Positions 26,598-36,088 of a stretch of DNA of 64,000 nt are shown here, in pieces (within the stretch, counting starts at the first letter, position 1; the number at the start of each line of letters is the position of its first letter). The position numbers were made by a program, and so were the translations under genes. Source of the DNA: Candidatus Gastranaerophilales bacterium (GTDB taxonomy: Bacteria; Cyanobacteriota; Vampirovibrionia; Gastranaerophilales; Gastranaerophilaceae); the NCBI GenBank assembly GCA_944324845.1, contig CALUXX010000003.1, forward strand, positions 121,022 through 185,021. Direction: 5' to 3'. The notes under the pieces were generated by a model. That model worked only from the letters and a program-made list of their open reading frames with translations. It searched no databases and had not been told where the DNA came from.

Positions 26598-27968
26598 TTA
26601 AACTCTGCCATAAATATCTTCATAACGGATAATATCATCTTCTGATAAAATATCACCCTTTTGTACTTCTATAATTTCTATAGGCGTTTCATAAGGATTT
26701 TGAAGTGAATGAATTGCCTTAACTGCAATATCTATACTATGACCAGGAGATAAAATATGTTCTTTACCCTCTAAAATAACTTTCGCATTTCCTGATAATA
26801 CAACCCAATGTTCACTCCTATATTCGTGAGATTGAAGCGACAATTTTTGTCCCGGATTAACATGGATAAGTTTAGTTTGAAATCCTTGACCTTCTGCTAT
26901 TACTGTATAAAATCCCCACGGACGGTATACGGTTTTGTGAACTTTTTGAGTTTCATCATGTTGTTTTTTCAATGTTTCATATATCTGTTTAACTTCTTGA
27001 GTTCTATCTTTTTTACATGCTAAAATAGCATCTTCTGTTTCTACTATCACTGTATCTTCAAGTCCGATTGTTGCAACAAGTTTTGAAGTTGAACAAACCA
27101 GTGAATTTTTTGAACCTTTATCCAATACTTTTCCTGCAAATACATTGTTATTAGAATCCTTTGGACTAACTTCATATATAGATTTCCAAGAACCTAAATC
27201 TTTCCATTTTGTATTTAACTCAAGCATTACCAAATTTTGACTTTTCTCCATTACTGCATAATCAATAGAAATATTAGGCATTTTCTCAAATTCTTTTAGT
27301 GGAACTGTTATTCCGCTACATTTGATAGTTTTCATACATTGAGAAATTTCAGGACAATATTTTTCAAATTCTTCTATTATGGTTGAAACTTTAAACATAA
27401 AAATTCCACTGTTCCAATAATAGTTTGAATCTTTAATATATTCGGAAGCTGTTTGGCTATCAGGTTTTTCAGTAAATGATTTTACAACCCTGTCTTCAGC
27501 TTTTATATATCCGTATGAAACTTCAGGATAGGTAGGCTTTATTCCAAATGTTACAATTTTGCCTTCTTCAGCATATTTTTGAGCTTCATTTATTACATCA
27601 AATAAATTTTGAGAATATTCCATCATCAAATCTGACGGAAATACAAGCATTATCTCATCACCACTATAATTTTCAATTAAATATTTTGCACATAAAGCAA
27701 TTGCAGGCGCAGTATTCTTAGATATTGGCTCGGACAAAATGGTAGGAATTTCATACACCTGTAATAACTGCATTTTTACATTTGATAAATGCTTAATATT
27801 GGTGACACTAATAATATTTTTAGCAGGTATAAAATTTGATAAACCTATAAATGTAGATTGCAACAAACTTTCTCTGGCATTGATATTAAGTAACTGTTTT
27901 GGGCATAACTCTCTTGATAATGGCCATAAACGACTTCCTGCTCCTCCAGCCAATATTACTCCAAACAT
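26598..27968 (-). CDS. manC: Mannose-1-phosphate guanylyltransferase / mannose-6-phosphate isomerase
   Basis: Makes GDP-mannose for surface polysaccharide. 456 aa. The N-terminal nucleotidyltransferase domain has GVILAGGAGSRLWPLSRE and PKQLL at the start, and FTEKP further in. The C-terminal cupin-type isomerase half starts at about residue 340 with VYRPWGFYTV and has the metal-site pattern KLSLQSHEYRSEHW. This is the type II bifunctional form (AlgA/XanB/ManC). GAAGGAG precedes the ATG. No other sugar-nucleotide gene is adjacent. Confidence 0.95.
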   Translation of the reverse strand: MFGVILAGGAGSRLWPLSRELCPKQLLNINARESLLQSTFIGLSNFIPAKNIISVTNIKHLSNVKMQLLQVYEIPTILSEPISKNTAPAIALCAKYLIENYSGDEIMLVFPSDLMMEYSQNLFDVINEAQKYAEEGKIVTFGIKPTYPEVSYGYIKAEDRVVKSFTEKPDSQTASEYIKDSNYYWNSGIFMFKVSTIIEEFEKYCPEISQCMKTIKCSGITVPLKEFEKMPNISIDYAVMEKSQNLVMLELNTKWKDLGSWKSIYEVSPKDSNNNVFAGKVLDKGSKNSLVCSTSKLVATIGLEDTVIVETEDAILACKKDRTQEVKQIYETLKKQHDETQKVHKTVYRPWGFYTVIAEGQGFQTKLIHVNPGQKLSLQSHEYRSEHWVVLSGNAKVILEGKEHILSPGHSIDIAVKAIHSLQNPYETPIEIIEVQKGDILSEDDIIRYEDIYGRV

Positions 27969-28163
27969 CTTTTTTAGCTCCTTCTAAAAATACTACTCAT
28001 CCCTGTTGTCATTATACTATAAAAAGTTCTATAGGCAAAATCTAACCACTATCTTTACAAGTTTTTGAACTTTACAAAAAGTAATAATATACGCAATTTT
28101 ATTTATTTTGCTGTTTTAATAGATTTATAAAAATGTAGTTAAAATATATGGAAGGTAGTATTT

Positions 28164-29402
28164 ATGATTAATTCTTTAAATCCGGCAATGTACACAAATG
28201 GTGTTAATTTACAAAACAACGTACCAAACGCACCGGTATCAGTTACAAATAATAACCCAATACAACCGATAGCAAATCCTAATTTGAATGGTTTACAAGC
28301 AATGGCAGGTTATAACCAACCACTAACCCCTACTAAAAGAGTAATTCAACCAACTCTTCCAACTGTATTGCAACCTGAAGCCATACATACACTAAAAGGC
28401 GATAGAATTACAGATGCCAATGGAAAACTTAATGCAATTATAGATAAAAATGATAAAACTACAGTTATATATAAAATGGATCCACAAGCTCCAAACGATT
28501 CAATAAACAAAATTATATATATTGACAATGCAACAGGAAAAAGAATAAGAACACAAGAAAATATCCAAGAAATTAAAGAAGGGCAAATGCCTGTTTCTTT
28601 AGGTATTTGTATTAAAGAATATAATCCTGAAGGAGAAATTACAAAAATAACTGATTATTATGAAGGTAAAGATTTCAGTGTAAGAGAATATGAAACCGCA
28701 CCTGATGGCTCCAAGAAAATTTATGAAGTATCTAAGAATGGTTCATATATTGCAGAACTTGACTCTGAAGATAACAGAATAAGAACAACTGACTTTAACA
28801 AAAGCGGTCAAATTGAACAAGTTATAACATACAAAGATGATGCCCCAAACCAAACTATAACTTATAAAAATGGTATTCCTGCAAAAATAGAAAATGAAAT
28901 TAAAAATACAACCTATGCACCGGAATTAGCAAATCTTCCGGCTCAAGACAAAGATATCGTACCTGCACAACCATATATTCTAGGCTACGATCCTAAAAAT
29001 GTACAAGGTGAAAAAACATTCTATTCAAACGGAAATATCCAAGAGATTAAAACTAACACAGTAAATGGAACTGTTGTTCACAAATTTGATGTTTTAGGCG
29101 ATTTATCAGGAATTACAATTAACGAAAACGGAAAGCAAAAACAAATCAACTACAACAACATCGGCGGAGAAATAACATATTCTATAAAAGAACCTCTTAG
29201 CGATAAAATTAGCAAAACAACAACATTTGAAAAAGATGGTTCAAAATCTGTAACTATCGCTAACGATGAAACAAAAGAAGAAAGACACGCACACTATAAT
29301 AAAAACGGTAATATAACTTGGTATTCAAAATACAACGATCAAAACCATGAACACCTCGGAATTGGCTTTGACAAAAACGGAAAAATCAACGAAATATTCT
29401 AA
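28164..29402 (+). CDS. Repeat protein with MORN/YwqK-like or RHS-like beta strands, 412 aa
   Basis: Residues 1-70 are Asn/Pro-rich and disordered. The rest is built of short repeating strand pairs of the type Y-x-x-x-G-x-I-x-x-I. Examples are YNPEGEITKITDYYEG, NKSGQIEQVITYK, YSNGNIQEIKTNTV, YNKNGNITWYSKY and a last FDKNGKINEIF. Such repeats occur in YwqK/MORN antitoxin-like and YD-repeat proteins. There is no signal peptide. AAGG lies 9 nt before the ATG. It is divergent from manC and closed by a terminator. A structural or binding role is likely and its function is unknown. Confidence 0.75.
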   Translation: MINSLNPAMYTNGVNLQNNVPNAPVSVTNNNPIQPIANPNLNGLQAMAGYNQPLTPTKRVIQPTLPTVLQPEAIHTLKGDRITDANGKLNAIIDKNDKTTVIYKMDPQAPNDSINKIIYIDNATGKRIRTQENIQEIKEGQMPVSLGICIKEYNPEGEITKITDYYEGKDFSVREYETAPDGSKKIYEVSKNGSYIAELDSEDNRIRTTDFNKSGQIEQVITYKDDAPNQTITYKNGIPAKIENEIKNTTYAPELANLPAQDKDIVPAQPYILGYDPKNVQGEKTFYSNGNIQEIKTNTVNGTVVHKFDVLGDLSGITINENGKQKQINYNNIGGEITYSIKEPLSDKISKTTTFEKDGSKSVTIANDETKEERHAHYNKNGNITWYSKYNDQNHEHLGIGFDKNGKINEIF

Positions 29403-29421
29403 ACCGAAAATAAATATAACT

Positions 29422-29455
29422 AAAAAAAGAACTCTAAATTTAGAGTTCTTTTTTT
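29422..29455. terminator. Bidirectional terminator between convergent genes
   Basis: A perfect palindrome with A7 and GAACTCTAAA on the left (29422-29438) and its complement ending in T7 on the right (29439-29455). It serves the 28164 gene and the 29478 gene. Confidence 0.85.
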
Positions 29456-29477
29456 AATATCAAAAATCAAATATTAT

Positions 29478-29816
29478 CTATGCTTGAACATTTTTACTTT
29501 CGTACTCAATACCCATTTCTTTAAGTGTTTTAATAAAATTTTGAGCACAAATACGTTGAACTTCAGGCGGAACAATTCTCAAAATTTCAACTGTTTTTGC
29601 AATAACAGGATCTTTATCATACCAACGGTTATTAGCATTAACAGGTTTTGCCATAGCATAAAATTTATCAATAGTTTCTTTTGAAAGTTTTTCTTCAAGT
29701 TTTTTCAAAAAAATCTCTGCCTGAACTCTTAATTCAGGTTGGTAATTTCTCAAAAGTTCAATAACTTCTAATAATAACGGGTCATGATCGTACCAACGTT
29801 TATATGTAGGACTCAT
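29478..29816 (-). CDS. Small protein with two RWYD repeats, 112 aa
   Basis: Two tandem repeats begin KRWYDHDPLLLEVIELLRN (about residue 6) and NRWYDKDPVIAKTVEILRI (about residue 65). Each is followed by a helical stretch ending near a Lys/Glu-rich segment. The family is not recognised. A second member with the same two-repeat design is at 48716. Its start overlaps the 3' end of murA by 17 nt, so it is translated from the murA messenger and probably coupled to it. Confidence 0.8.
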   Translation of the reverse strand: MSPTYKRWYDHDPLLLEVIELLRNYQPELRVQAEIFLKKLEEKLSKETIDKFYAMAKPVNANNRWYDKDPVIAKTVEILRIVPPEVQRICAQNFIKTLKEMGIEYESKNVQA

Positions 29817-31119
29817 TATGTGTACCCTCCGTTAGGTTAATCGGGGAATCGTCTTGACGTCTTTCTATTTTCCCTCCTAACAATCTTAACTTATATTCGA
29901 ATTTTTCGTATCCTCTATCTATATGATGTAATTTTTCAACAACAGAAGTTCCTTCTGCCATCAATGCAGCAACAACTAAAGAAGCACCAGCTCTCAAATC
30001 ACTTGCAGTAAGAGTTGTACCTGATAATTTCTTAACTCCTTTAATAATTGCATGGTTTCTGTCTTGATGAATATCAGCACCCATTCTATTCAAATCAGGA
30101 ACTTGCATAAATCTGTTTTCATACAAACTTTCGGTAATAATTCCAACACCATTTGCGGTTGATAAAAGTGCCATTGCCATTGATTGTAAATCTGTCGGAA
30201 ATCCAGGATATGGTTGAGTAACAAAGTTGATTGAATTTAAACGATTTTTGCAACTAACTTCCATTGATGTTGGGTCAAGCAATTTGATATTTGCACCCAT
30301 TTTTAACAATTTATTAGTAAAGAATGTCAAATGTGCCGGATAAATATTTTTAATAATACCTTTACCTTTTGTTGCAATAATAGCAGTCATATAAGTTCCG
30401 GCTTCAATTCTATCCGGAATTGTTGTATATTCTATCGGATGAAGTTGTTCTTGTTTTACACCGTTAATAACAAGTTCTGAAGTACCCGCACCTGAAATAT
30501 CAGCACCCATTGTATTCAAGAAGTTTGCCAAATCAACAATTTCAGGTTCTTGAGCGGCATTTTGAATTCTGGTAGAACCTTCCGCCAATACAGATGCCAA
30601 CATAATATTTTCAGTTGCACCAACTGACGGAATATCTAAATAAACATCAGAACCTACAAGTTTATTCGTTTTTGCATATACATAACCGTTTTCAATTTTA
30701 ATCTTAGCACCCAGTGCTTCTAAACCTTTAATGTGAAAATCAACTCTTCTTTCGCCAATCGCACATCCGCCAGGTAATGCAACTCTTGCTTCTTTACAAC
30801 GAGAAACCAATGCACCTAATACAATAAATGAAGCTCTCATTTTACTTACTAATTCATAAGTTGCAGTGACACTGGTAATATCAGTGGCATCAATCGTAAT
30901 TGATTTTTCAGCCTTATCATAATGAGTTTTCGCCCCAAGTTGAGCAATTACACTAAGCATAATCTCAACATCAGTTAACTCAGGTACATTGTAAATCTTT
31001 GATTCACCTTTAGCAAGAAGTGCTGCTGCCATCAATTTTAAAACAGAGTTTTTAGCACCACCGATTGACACTTCACCTTTTAAAGGTGTTCCACCTTTTA
31101 TATAATATCTTTCAACCAA
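29800..31119 (-). CDS. murA: UDP-N-acetylglucosamine 1-carboxyvinyltransferase
   Basis: First committed step of peptidoglycan synthesis: adds enolpyruvate to UDP-GlcNAc. 439 aa, normal length. The catalytic cysteine is C119 in LPGGCAIGERRVDFHIKG, so the fosfomycin-sensitive cysteine form is present. The N-terminal GGAKNSVLKLM and the C-terminal DLRAGASLVVAALMAEG also match. The start codon is TTG, supported by CGGAGG 5 nt upstream, and no ATG fits. Its last 17 nt overlap the RWYD protein gene. Confidence 0.96.
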   Translation of the reverse strand: MVERYYIKGGTPLKGEVSIGGAKNSVLKLMAAALLAKGESKIYNVPELTDVEIMLSVIAQLGAKTHYDKAEKSITIDATDITSVTATYELVSKMRASFIVLGALVSRCKEARVALPGGCAIGERRVDFHIKGLEALGAKIKIENGYVYAKTNKLVGSDVYLDIPSVGATENIMLASVLAEGSTRIQNAAQEPEIVDLANFLNTMGADISGAGTSELVINGVKQEQLHPIEYTTIPDRIEAGTYMTAIIATKGKGIIKNIYPAHLTFFTNKLLKMGANIKLLDPTSMEVSCKNRLNSINFVTQPYPGFPTDLQSMAMALLSTANGVGIITESLYENRFMQVPDLNRMGADIHQDRNHAIIKGVKKLSGTTLTASDLRAGASLVVAALMAEGTSVVEKLHHIDRGYEKFEYKLRLLGGKIERRQDDSPINLTEGTHNESYI

Positions 31120-31287
31120 CTTAGCCTCCGAAAGAAATTTTTATCATATCCTTACTATACATAATAATACAATCAGTGCGGTTTGTTGTAAATAGATTAA
31201 ATTATGTAAAGAAAGTATATACTCTGAAAGCAAATTTCATATATATAATTACTTAATATAAACATAGGGGAAATTTAGGCATTACAA

Positions 31288-33642
31288 ATGGGAATTACAA
31301 AACTCTTGACCGGCACAATAAAAGCCGCAGCAAAAGAAACTGAAATTACAACTGCTGTTACTAAAGCTGTTGAAAAAGCAACTGCCAAGACAACAAACAC
31401 TGTTGTCTCAAAAATAGCTGAAACATTACCTGAAATTTTGCCGGATATAACAAAAAGTATAAGCGCAAATGCAAAATATTTCCAATATTCACCCAAAACA
31501 CAACAAACCGTAAATGCCTTAAGAGAAGCTATTTTCAAATTTGCAAAAGAAAAAAATAATATAAATATTTTCACCAATAATGAATATTATATAAAAAATC
31601 TTTTAAATTACTGTTCTGATGAAAAAACAGTTTATACTATTGCAGGAAGCATGGGAAATTACAATAAATACTGTAATTTTACTCAAAAAATATTTAAAGC
31701 ATTTAAAAATGCAAAATATTTAAAACTTGAAGATAAAGAAGCTGCTTTAACAAATTTAACTCTAATGAGTTTCACTGACCCTAAAAGTTTTAAAGCACTA
31801 ATCAAATCAAAAGGCATCGATGAAATTATATCAGGACGATTAAATATAAGTTATCTAAAAAATATAAAATCAACCGATAAAATTGATGAAAACTACTTTT
31901 ACAAACTCTTTGACAATATTGAAAAAGCAAGAAATGAAAGAATTATTAAATCAGGTCTTGATAAAAATATTATAAATAAATATCTAAATTTATTTGATGA
32001 TAAAGTATGTCTTAACCCTGAGTTTGCAAATGATTTTATTACTAAACTGGAAAAAATAAACAATCCTGAACTTGCGAATAAACTTTTAAATAGATTTCCA
32101 ATGGATGAAAGTTTCAAAGATTTTGGTCATAAAGAATTGGCAAAACTTATTGATAAAGCAGCAGAACATCCTGACGCAATACAAACAGTAATCCAATTAC
32201 AAAAAACAACTCCGGGAATGGCTAATCACTATGCAAATTTTCTTATAAAAAAAGAAATTCCAGAAGTCGAGGATTTATTCAAGTATTATCTAAAATTTGA
32301 AAAAGCACATCCTGAAATTTGTCAACCTGAAACATTATCTTGTATGTACGGACTTATTCAAAAAGGTGCCGATAAAAAAATGTTAGAAGAAATCTGTGAA
32401 AAAGCCATTCAAATAAAAAATCCGGATTTTATTCCTGAAATTTGTAGTTATGCAGGCAAGGATAACTTTGATTTATTAAAGTCAATGTTAAAAAATAATA
32501 CTTTCGATAAAGAAAGTATATTTAAATTCAAAATGAGCAAATATGACAAGGAATTAACTGAAAAAGTTTACCAAGAAACTTATCTTCCTTTATTACAAGG
32601 CTTTGAAAAGTATAATATCCCACCAATGGAAAAAGAATATCTAGCTCAAAGAATTGCAGATTTACAAATTAAAGAACCAAAACAATTTGCCAAACTTCAA
32701 GATACAAAAATTTTGGATCTGATAAAAGAAGGAAAAGTTCACCCGAGAATACTTGACGGTTATAGTTCTGAAACAGGTTTTACATCAGAAATTCTTTCCG
32801 ATGTTCAAAAACTTTTAAACGGAGAAAGTCTTATCAAAAAATTTGATACAACAAAAAATATTTTACAAAAAACATCAACAGGCGATGTTATATCAGTCAA
32901 AGGAAAATTATACATAAATAACAACGGACGTCTTGAACAATGGAATATGACAGAAGAAAAATTTAATGAACTGTTTCCTCTTGTTGACAGATTTTCTACA
33001 AGACAAGGATTTGATGATTGCTACTTTATAAGTCCGCTTACCGCAATGTACAAAAACCCAAAAACCAGAGGTGAATATTACAAAATGTTTGAGCAAAAAG
33101 GCGATGACATCTATGTAACTATTCCTGCTTATAAAGACTACTTAGGCAAAGTAAAATTTCCAAACGGACAAATAAAAGTTCAAGATATTAATGCTGATGC
33201 AGCCAAAAATGTTCAAATGCTTGAACAAGCCTATGCTCGTACCGCTTTAAGAACACAACAAGAAGTACATAGTCAGGAAATGTTAAATCCTTTAACCACA
33301 GATAATTCAAACTATCTACAAAATCGTATCAGAAGCGGTCAGCTACGCAATTCAATGCGTGAACTATTCCCGCAAAATACACTTATCAGAAAGTTTGAGG
33401 ACAAAAATCAAATAATACAAATAATAAAAGATTTTGCTAATGATAAAAGAACAATTATTCAAGAAGGCAGTTTGCTTCGTACCGGCGGCGAAATAGGACA
33501 CGCAAGAACAATTTCCGGCTACAATCCGCAAACAAAAACATTAACCTTGATCGATCCAAATAGAACAGCCATTGAAGAAACTGTCCCTCTTGATAAGTTT
33601 ATGGAAAAACTTGTATCAATTTTTGTCGCAAGACCTGTATAA
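31288..33642 (+). CDS. Large helical protein with a C-terminal calpain-like (C2 family) cysteine protease domain
   Basis: 784 aa. Residues 1-60 are Ala/Thr/Lys-rich and amphipathic. About 60-510 form an alpha-helical repeat region without a known family. From about 565, FSTRQGFDDCYFISPLTAMYKNP resembles the calpain active-site segment (Q573, C578). GHARTISGYN supplies H738, and LIDPNR supplies N758, in calpain C-H-N order and near-calpain spacing (20 residues from H to N). There is no signal peptide. The catalytic assignment is inference from motifs. The upstream element ATAGGGGAAATTTAGG includes a weak Shine-Dalgarno. It is a single gene, divergent from murA. Confidence 0.7.
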   Translation: MGITKLLTGTIKAAAKETEITTAVTKAVEKATAKTTNTVVSKIAETLPEILPDITKSISANAKYFQYSPKTQQTVNALREAIFKFAKEKNNINIFTNNEYYIKNLLNYCSDEKTVYTIAGSMGNYNKYCNFTQKIFKAFKNAKYLKLEDKEAALTNLTLMSFTDPKSFKALIKSKGIDEIISGRLNISYLKNIKSTDKIDENYFYKLFDNIEKARNERIIKSGLDKNIINKYLNLFDDKVCLNPEFANDFITKLEKINNPELANKLLNRFPMDESFKDFGHKELAKLIDKAAEHPDAIQTVIQLQKTTPGMANHYANFLIKKEIPEVEDLFKYYLKFEKAHPEICQPETLSCMYGLIQKGADKKMLEEICEKAIQIKNPDFIPEICSYAGKDNFDLLKSMLKNNTFDKESIFKFKMSKYDKELTEKVYQETYLPLLQGFEKYNIPPMEKEYLAQRIADLQIKEPKQFAKLQDTKILDLIKEGKVHPRILDGYSSETGFTSEILSDVQKLLNGESLIKKFDTTKNILQKTSTGDVISVKGKLYINNNGRLEQWNMTEEKFNELFPLVDRFSTRQGFDDCYFISPLTAMYKNPKTRGEYYKMFEQKGDDIYVTIPAYKDYLGKVKFPNGQIKVQDINADAAKNVQMLEQAYARTALRTQQEVHSQEMLNPLTTDNSNYLQNRIRSGQLRNSMRELFPQNTLIRKFEDKNQIIQIIKDFANDKRTIIQEGSLLRTGGEIGHARTISGYNPQTKTLTLIDPNRTAIEETVPLDKFMEKLVSIFVARPV

Positions 33643-33646
33643 AAGT

Positions 33647-34030
33647 TTACCAATTAACTTTTTCGATAACTTCAATTTCATATCCGTCCGGATCTTTTAA
33701 GAAAGCAATATTGCTGCCTTTGCCATTTAAATCAAACGGTTCATATAAAAACTCATGACCTAAATCATACATTTTGGTTTTAAATTCTTCCATTGAATCA
33801 ACTGAAAATGCCAAATGCCCGAATGCTGTTCCTATACTATATCCCTCAGGCGGAATAACATCATTTTCTGTTAATTCTAATATAGGTGTTCCGTTTTCAT
33901 CTGCTAAAAAATATAACCAGCAATCGTTTAATTTTCTCATACTGTCTAATTTCATTCCGAATAATCCAATATAAAATTTTAAACTTGCTTCTGCATCTTT
34001 AACCCTTATCATTGTATGTAAAAATGTCAT
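33647..34030 (-). CDS. gloA: Lactoylglutathione lyase (glyoxalase I)
   Basis: Detoxifies methylglyoxal. 127 aa, the size of bacterial GloA. The metal ligands are visible in order: H5 (TFLHTMIRV), Glu in ILELTEN, His in FGHLAFSV, and Glu in YEIEVIEK. LKFYIGLFGMKL and FLKDPDGYEIEV are family signatures. GGAG lies before the ATG. It is convergent with the calpain-like gene, only 4 bp apart, and divergent from hisS. Confidence 0.94.
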   Translation of the reverse strand: MTFLHTMIRVKDAEASLKFYIGLFGMKLDSMRKLNDCWLYFLADENGTPILELTENDVIPPEGYSIGTAFGHLAFSVDSMEEFKTKMYDLGHEFLYEPFDLNGKGSNIAFLKDPDGYEIEVIEKVNW

Positions 34031-34101
34031 TTTAATTCTCTCCTTTTTGGCTTATTATACCACAAAATCCACCCCTTGCCTATACAATACCTGTTCATAA
34101 T

Positions 34102-34129
34102 TTGACATTATCCCTTTAAATTATATAAT
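34102..34129 (+). promoter_or_regulatory. Consensus hisS promoter, leaderless configuration
   Basis: A perfect -35 TTGACA (34102-34107), 16 nt, and a perfect -10 TATAAT (34124-34129). The ATG at 34136 begins 7 nt after the -10 box, at the expected transcription start. Confidence 0.85.
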
Positions 34130-34135
34130 CAACTT

Positions 34136-35377
34136 ATGAGCGAGATTTTAAAAGTATTAAAAGGAACAAAAGATATATTACCGCAAGATGTTAATATGTG
34201 GCACCTTGTTGAACAAAAAGCCGATGAGATTTTTTCTAAATATGGCTTTAAAGAAATCAGAACACCTATTATCGAAGTTACCGAACTTTTTTCAAGAGGT
34301 GTCGGTGACACTACTGATATTGTTAACAAAGAAATGTACACTTTTGAAAAAAGTGATCGCTCAATTACATTACGACCTGAAAATACTGCAGGCGTTGTAC
34401 GTGCCTACATAGAAAACGGAATGTCAAGATTATCTGCTCCCGTAAAACTTTGGTACAAAGGTCCAATGTTTAGATACGAAAGACCTCAAGCAGGAAGACA
34501 AAGACAATTCCACCAAGTTGGCGTTGAAATGTTTGGTATCAAACAACCAACAGCAGATGCTGAAGTTATTCTTATGGCTACAAATTTCTTAAAGTCATTA
34601 GGACTTAATGATTTGGAAGTAGAAATAAATTCTTTAGGATGCCCTAAGTGTAGAGAAGAATTTAAAAATAGATTAAAAGAAGTTTTAAAACCATATCTAA
34701 GCGAATTATGCGAAGATTGTCAAAAAAGATATGAAAAAAATCCATTAAGACTTCTTGATTGCAAAGTTGAATCTTGCAAGAAAATATTTGAAAAACCTGA
34801 AATTCAAGAAGTAGTTAACTCTGATTTTATCTGCGAAGAATGCGAAGAACATTATACAGCGGTTAAATTATATCTTGATAGAATGGGTGTAAAATATATT
34901 GAAAATAAACAACTTGTTAGAGGTTTAGATTACTATAACAGAACTGTTTTTGAAATTAAATCAAATAATTTAGGTTCACAAAATGCAGTATGCGGCGGCG
35001 GAAGATACGATGGACTTGTAGGTCAATTAGGAGGCGAGCCAACACCTGCTATCGGTTTTGCGATGGGTATGGAAAGATTAATCTCGCTTATTCCTAAATT
35101 AGAACCTAAAAAACTTGATGGATATATAGTTTCAGAACATCCTGTTGATGCGTTTCTGTTTGCTGAAGAATTAAGACACGAAGGTCTTAATGTTGAATTT
35201 GATTTAACTACTAAAAAGTTTTCAAAACAAATAGAAAAAGCTGCAAAAGTTGCAAAATATGCACTAATTTTGGGAGAAGATGAAATCGCTAATCATTGCG
35301 TTTCAATAAAAAATCTGGAAAAGGGTACGCAAATTACGGTTGATAGAATTGACTGTATAAAGATGCTCGAACTCTAA
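34136..35377 (+). CDS. hisS: Histidyl-tRNA synthetase
   Basis: Charges tRNA-His. 413 aa. Class II signatures: motif 1 KYGFKEIRTPIIE, motif 2 MFRYERPQAGRQRQFHQVGVE, the histidine-specific LVRGLDYYNRTVFE, and motif 3 PAIGFAMGMERLI. The cysteine pairs CPKC and CEDC are in the insertion domain, and the C-terminal anticodon-binding domain is present. There is no Shine-Dalgarno, and the consensus promoter places the transcript start on the ATG. A 90-aa gene follows after 16 nt. Confidence 0.97.
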   Translation: MSEILKVLKGTKDILPQDVNMWHLVEQKADEIFSKYGFKEIRTPIIEVTELFSRGVGDTTDIVNKEMYTFEKSDRSITLRPENTAGVVRAYIENGMSRLSAPVKLWYKGPMFRYERPQAGRQRQFHQVGVEMFGIKQPTADAEVILMATNFLKSLGLNDLEVEINSLGCPKCREEFKNRLKEVLKPYLSELCEDCQKRYEKNPLRLLDCKVESCKKIFEKPEIQEVVNSDFICEECEEHYTAVKLYLDRMGVKYIENKQLVRGLDYYNRTVFEIKSNNLGSQNAVCGGGRYDGLVGQLGGEPTPAIGFAMGMERLISLIPKLEPKKLDGYIVSEHPVDAFLFAEELRHEGLNVEFDLTTKKFSKQIEKAAKVAKYALILGEDEIANHCVSIKNLEKGTQITVDRIDCIKMLEL

Positions 35378-35393
35378 ATATTGGGTAAATAAA

Positions 35394-35666
35394 ATGATAA
35401 GAATAGGTTTAGATTTTACAGATGATTTTATAACAAAGTTTAATAGACGAACAAATGAAATTGTCTCTAATGTCTATGATGAAGTGGATACAATAGTAGC
35501 TGCATGGTCTGATATTTCAGGCAAAGATACCCCGGCAGAACCCAAAGCAGCAAACACAAAATATGAACAACAAAAAAACTATCCGCCAAATTTTAGTAAT
35601 AAATCAGTTCTTTTAAACACTGTTTATCCTGATTATACATACCCTAAATATTCTCTATACAAATAA
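35394..35666 (+). CDS. Hypothetical protein, 90 aa
   Basis: Not recognised. It has a charged helical N-terminal half and a Tyr/Pro/Asn-rich C-terminal half (NYPPNFSNKS, YPDYTYPKYSLYK) that looks disordered. It follows hisS by 16 nt, probably on the same messenger, with a weak binding site (TTGGGT). It is convergent with the next gene, 13 bp away. Confidence 0.55.
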   Translation: MIRIGLDFTDDFITKFNRRTNEIVSNVYDEVDTIVAAWSDISGKDTPAEPKAANTKYEQQKNYPPNFSNKSVLLNTVYPDYTYPKYSLYK

Positions 35667-35679
35667 ATCAAAAATATTA

Positions 35680-35997
35680 TTACTCTTGGCTATTCTTTTT
35701 ATAAAAGTTAACTACTTGATGATAATATGTAGGAATATGAGATACTTTATGAGTAATATAATAAGGATTTGTAAATACTGAAAACAACTCTGCACCAACT
35801 ACAGCACCAGTATTTGCAGCAACCCTTATACCTTTGTTTTGAATTTCATCTTTGGTAAATGTTTTACGAAAAGGGTTATTACTTTCATATAAATCATAAG
35901 TTACAGCATCTATTGCATTTGGAACAGATGTTGAATCTGCCCAGTTACTTATCATCTCAAATTTTTGCCTTAGAATTGTTGAATTTACTAAATTCAT
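35680..35997 (-). CDS. Hypothetical protein, 105 aa
   Basis: Not recognised. It is mixed helical with one moderately hydrophobic stretch at about 60-75 (VAANTGAVVGAELFSVF) and a Tyr/His-rich end (HIPTYYHQVVNFYKK). AAGGG lies 13 nt before the ATG, which is long but usable. It lies upstream of the fab cluster terminator region. Confidence 0.55.
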   Translation of the reverse strand: MNLVNSTILRQKFEMISNWADSTSVPNAIDAVTYDLYESNNPFRKTFTKDEIQNKGIRVAANTGAVVGAELFSVFTNPYYITHKVSHIPTYYHQVVNFYKKNSQE

Positions 35998-36035
35998 ATA
36001 TTTATTAAAACCCTTGAATAATTTATTTTGCGAGC

Positions 36036-36067
36036 AAAAGAAAAGACTCTGAAAAATACAGAGTCCT
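36036..36067 (-). terminator. Terminator after fabF
   Basis: On the minus strand GACTCTG pairs with CAGAGTC (36059-36065 with 36045-36051), then TTTTCTTTT. It closes the fatty-acid gene cluster. Confidence 0.85.
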
Positions 36068-36088
36068 TCCTTGAAGAATTTTGGAGTA

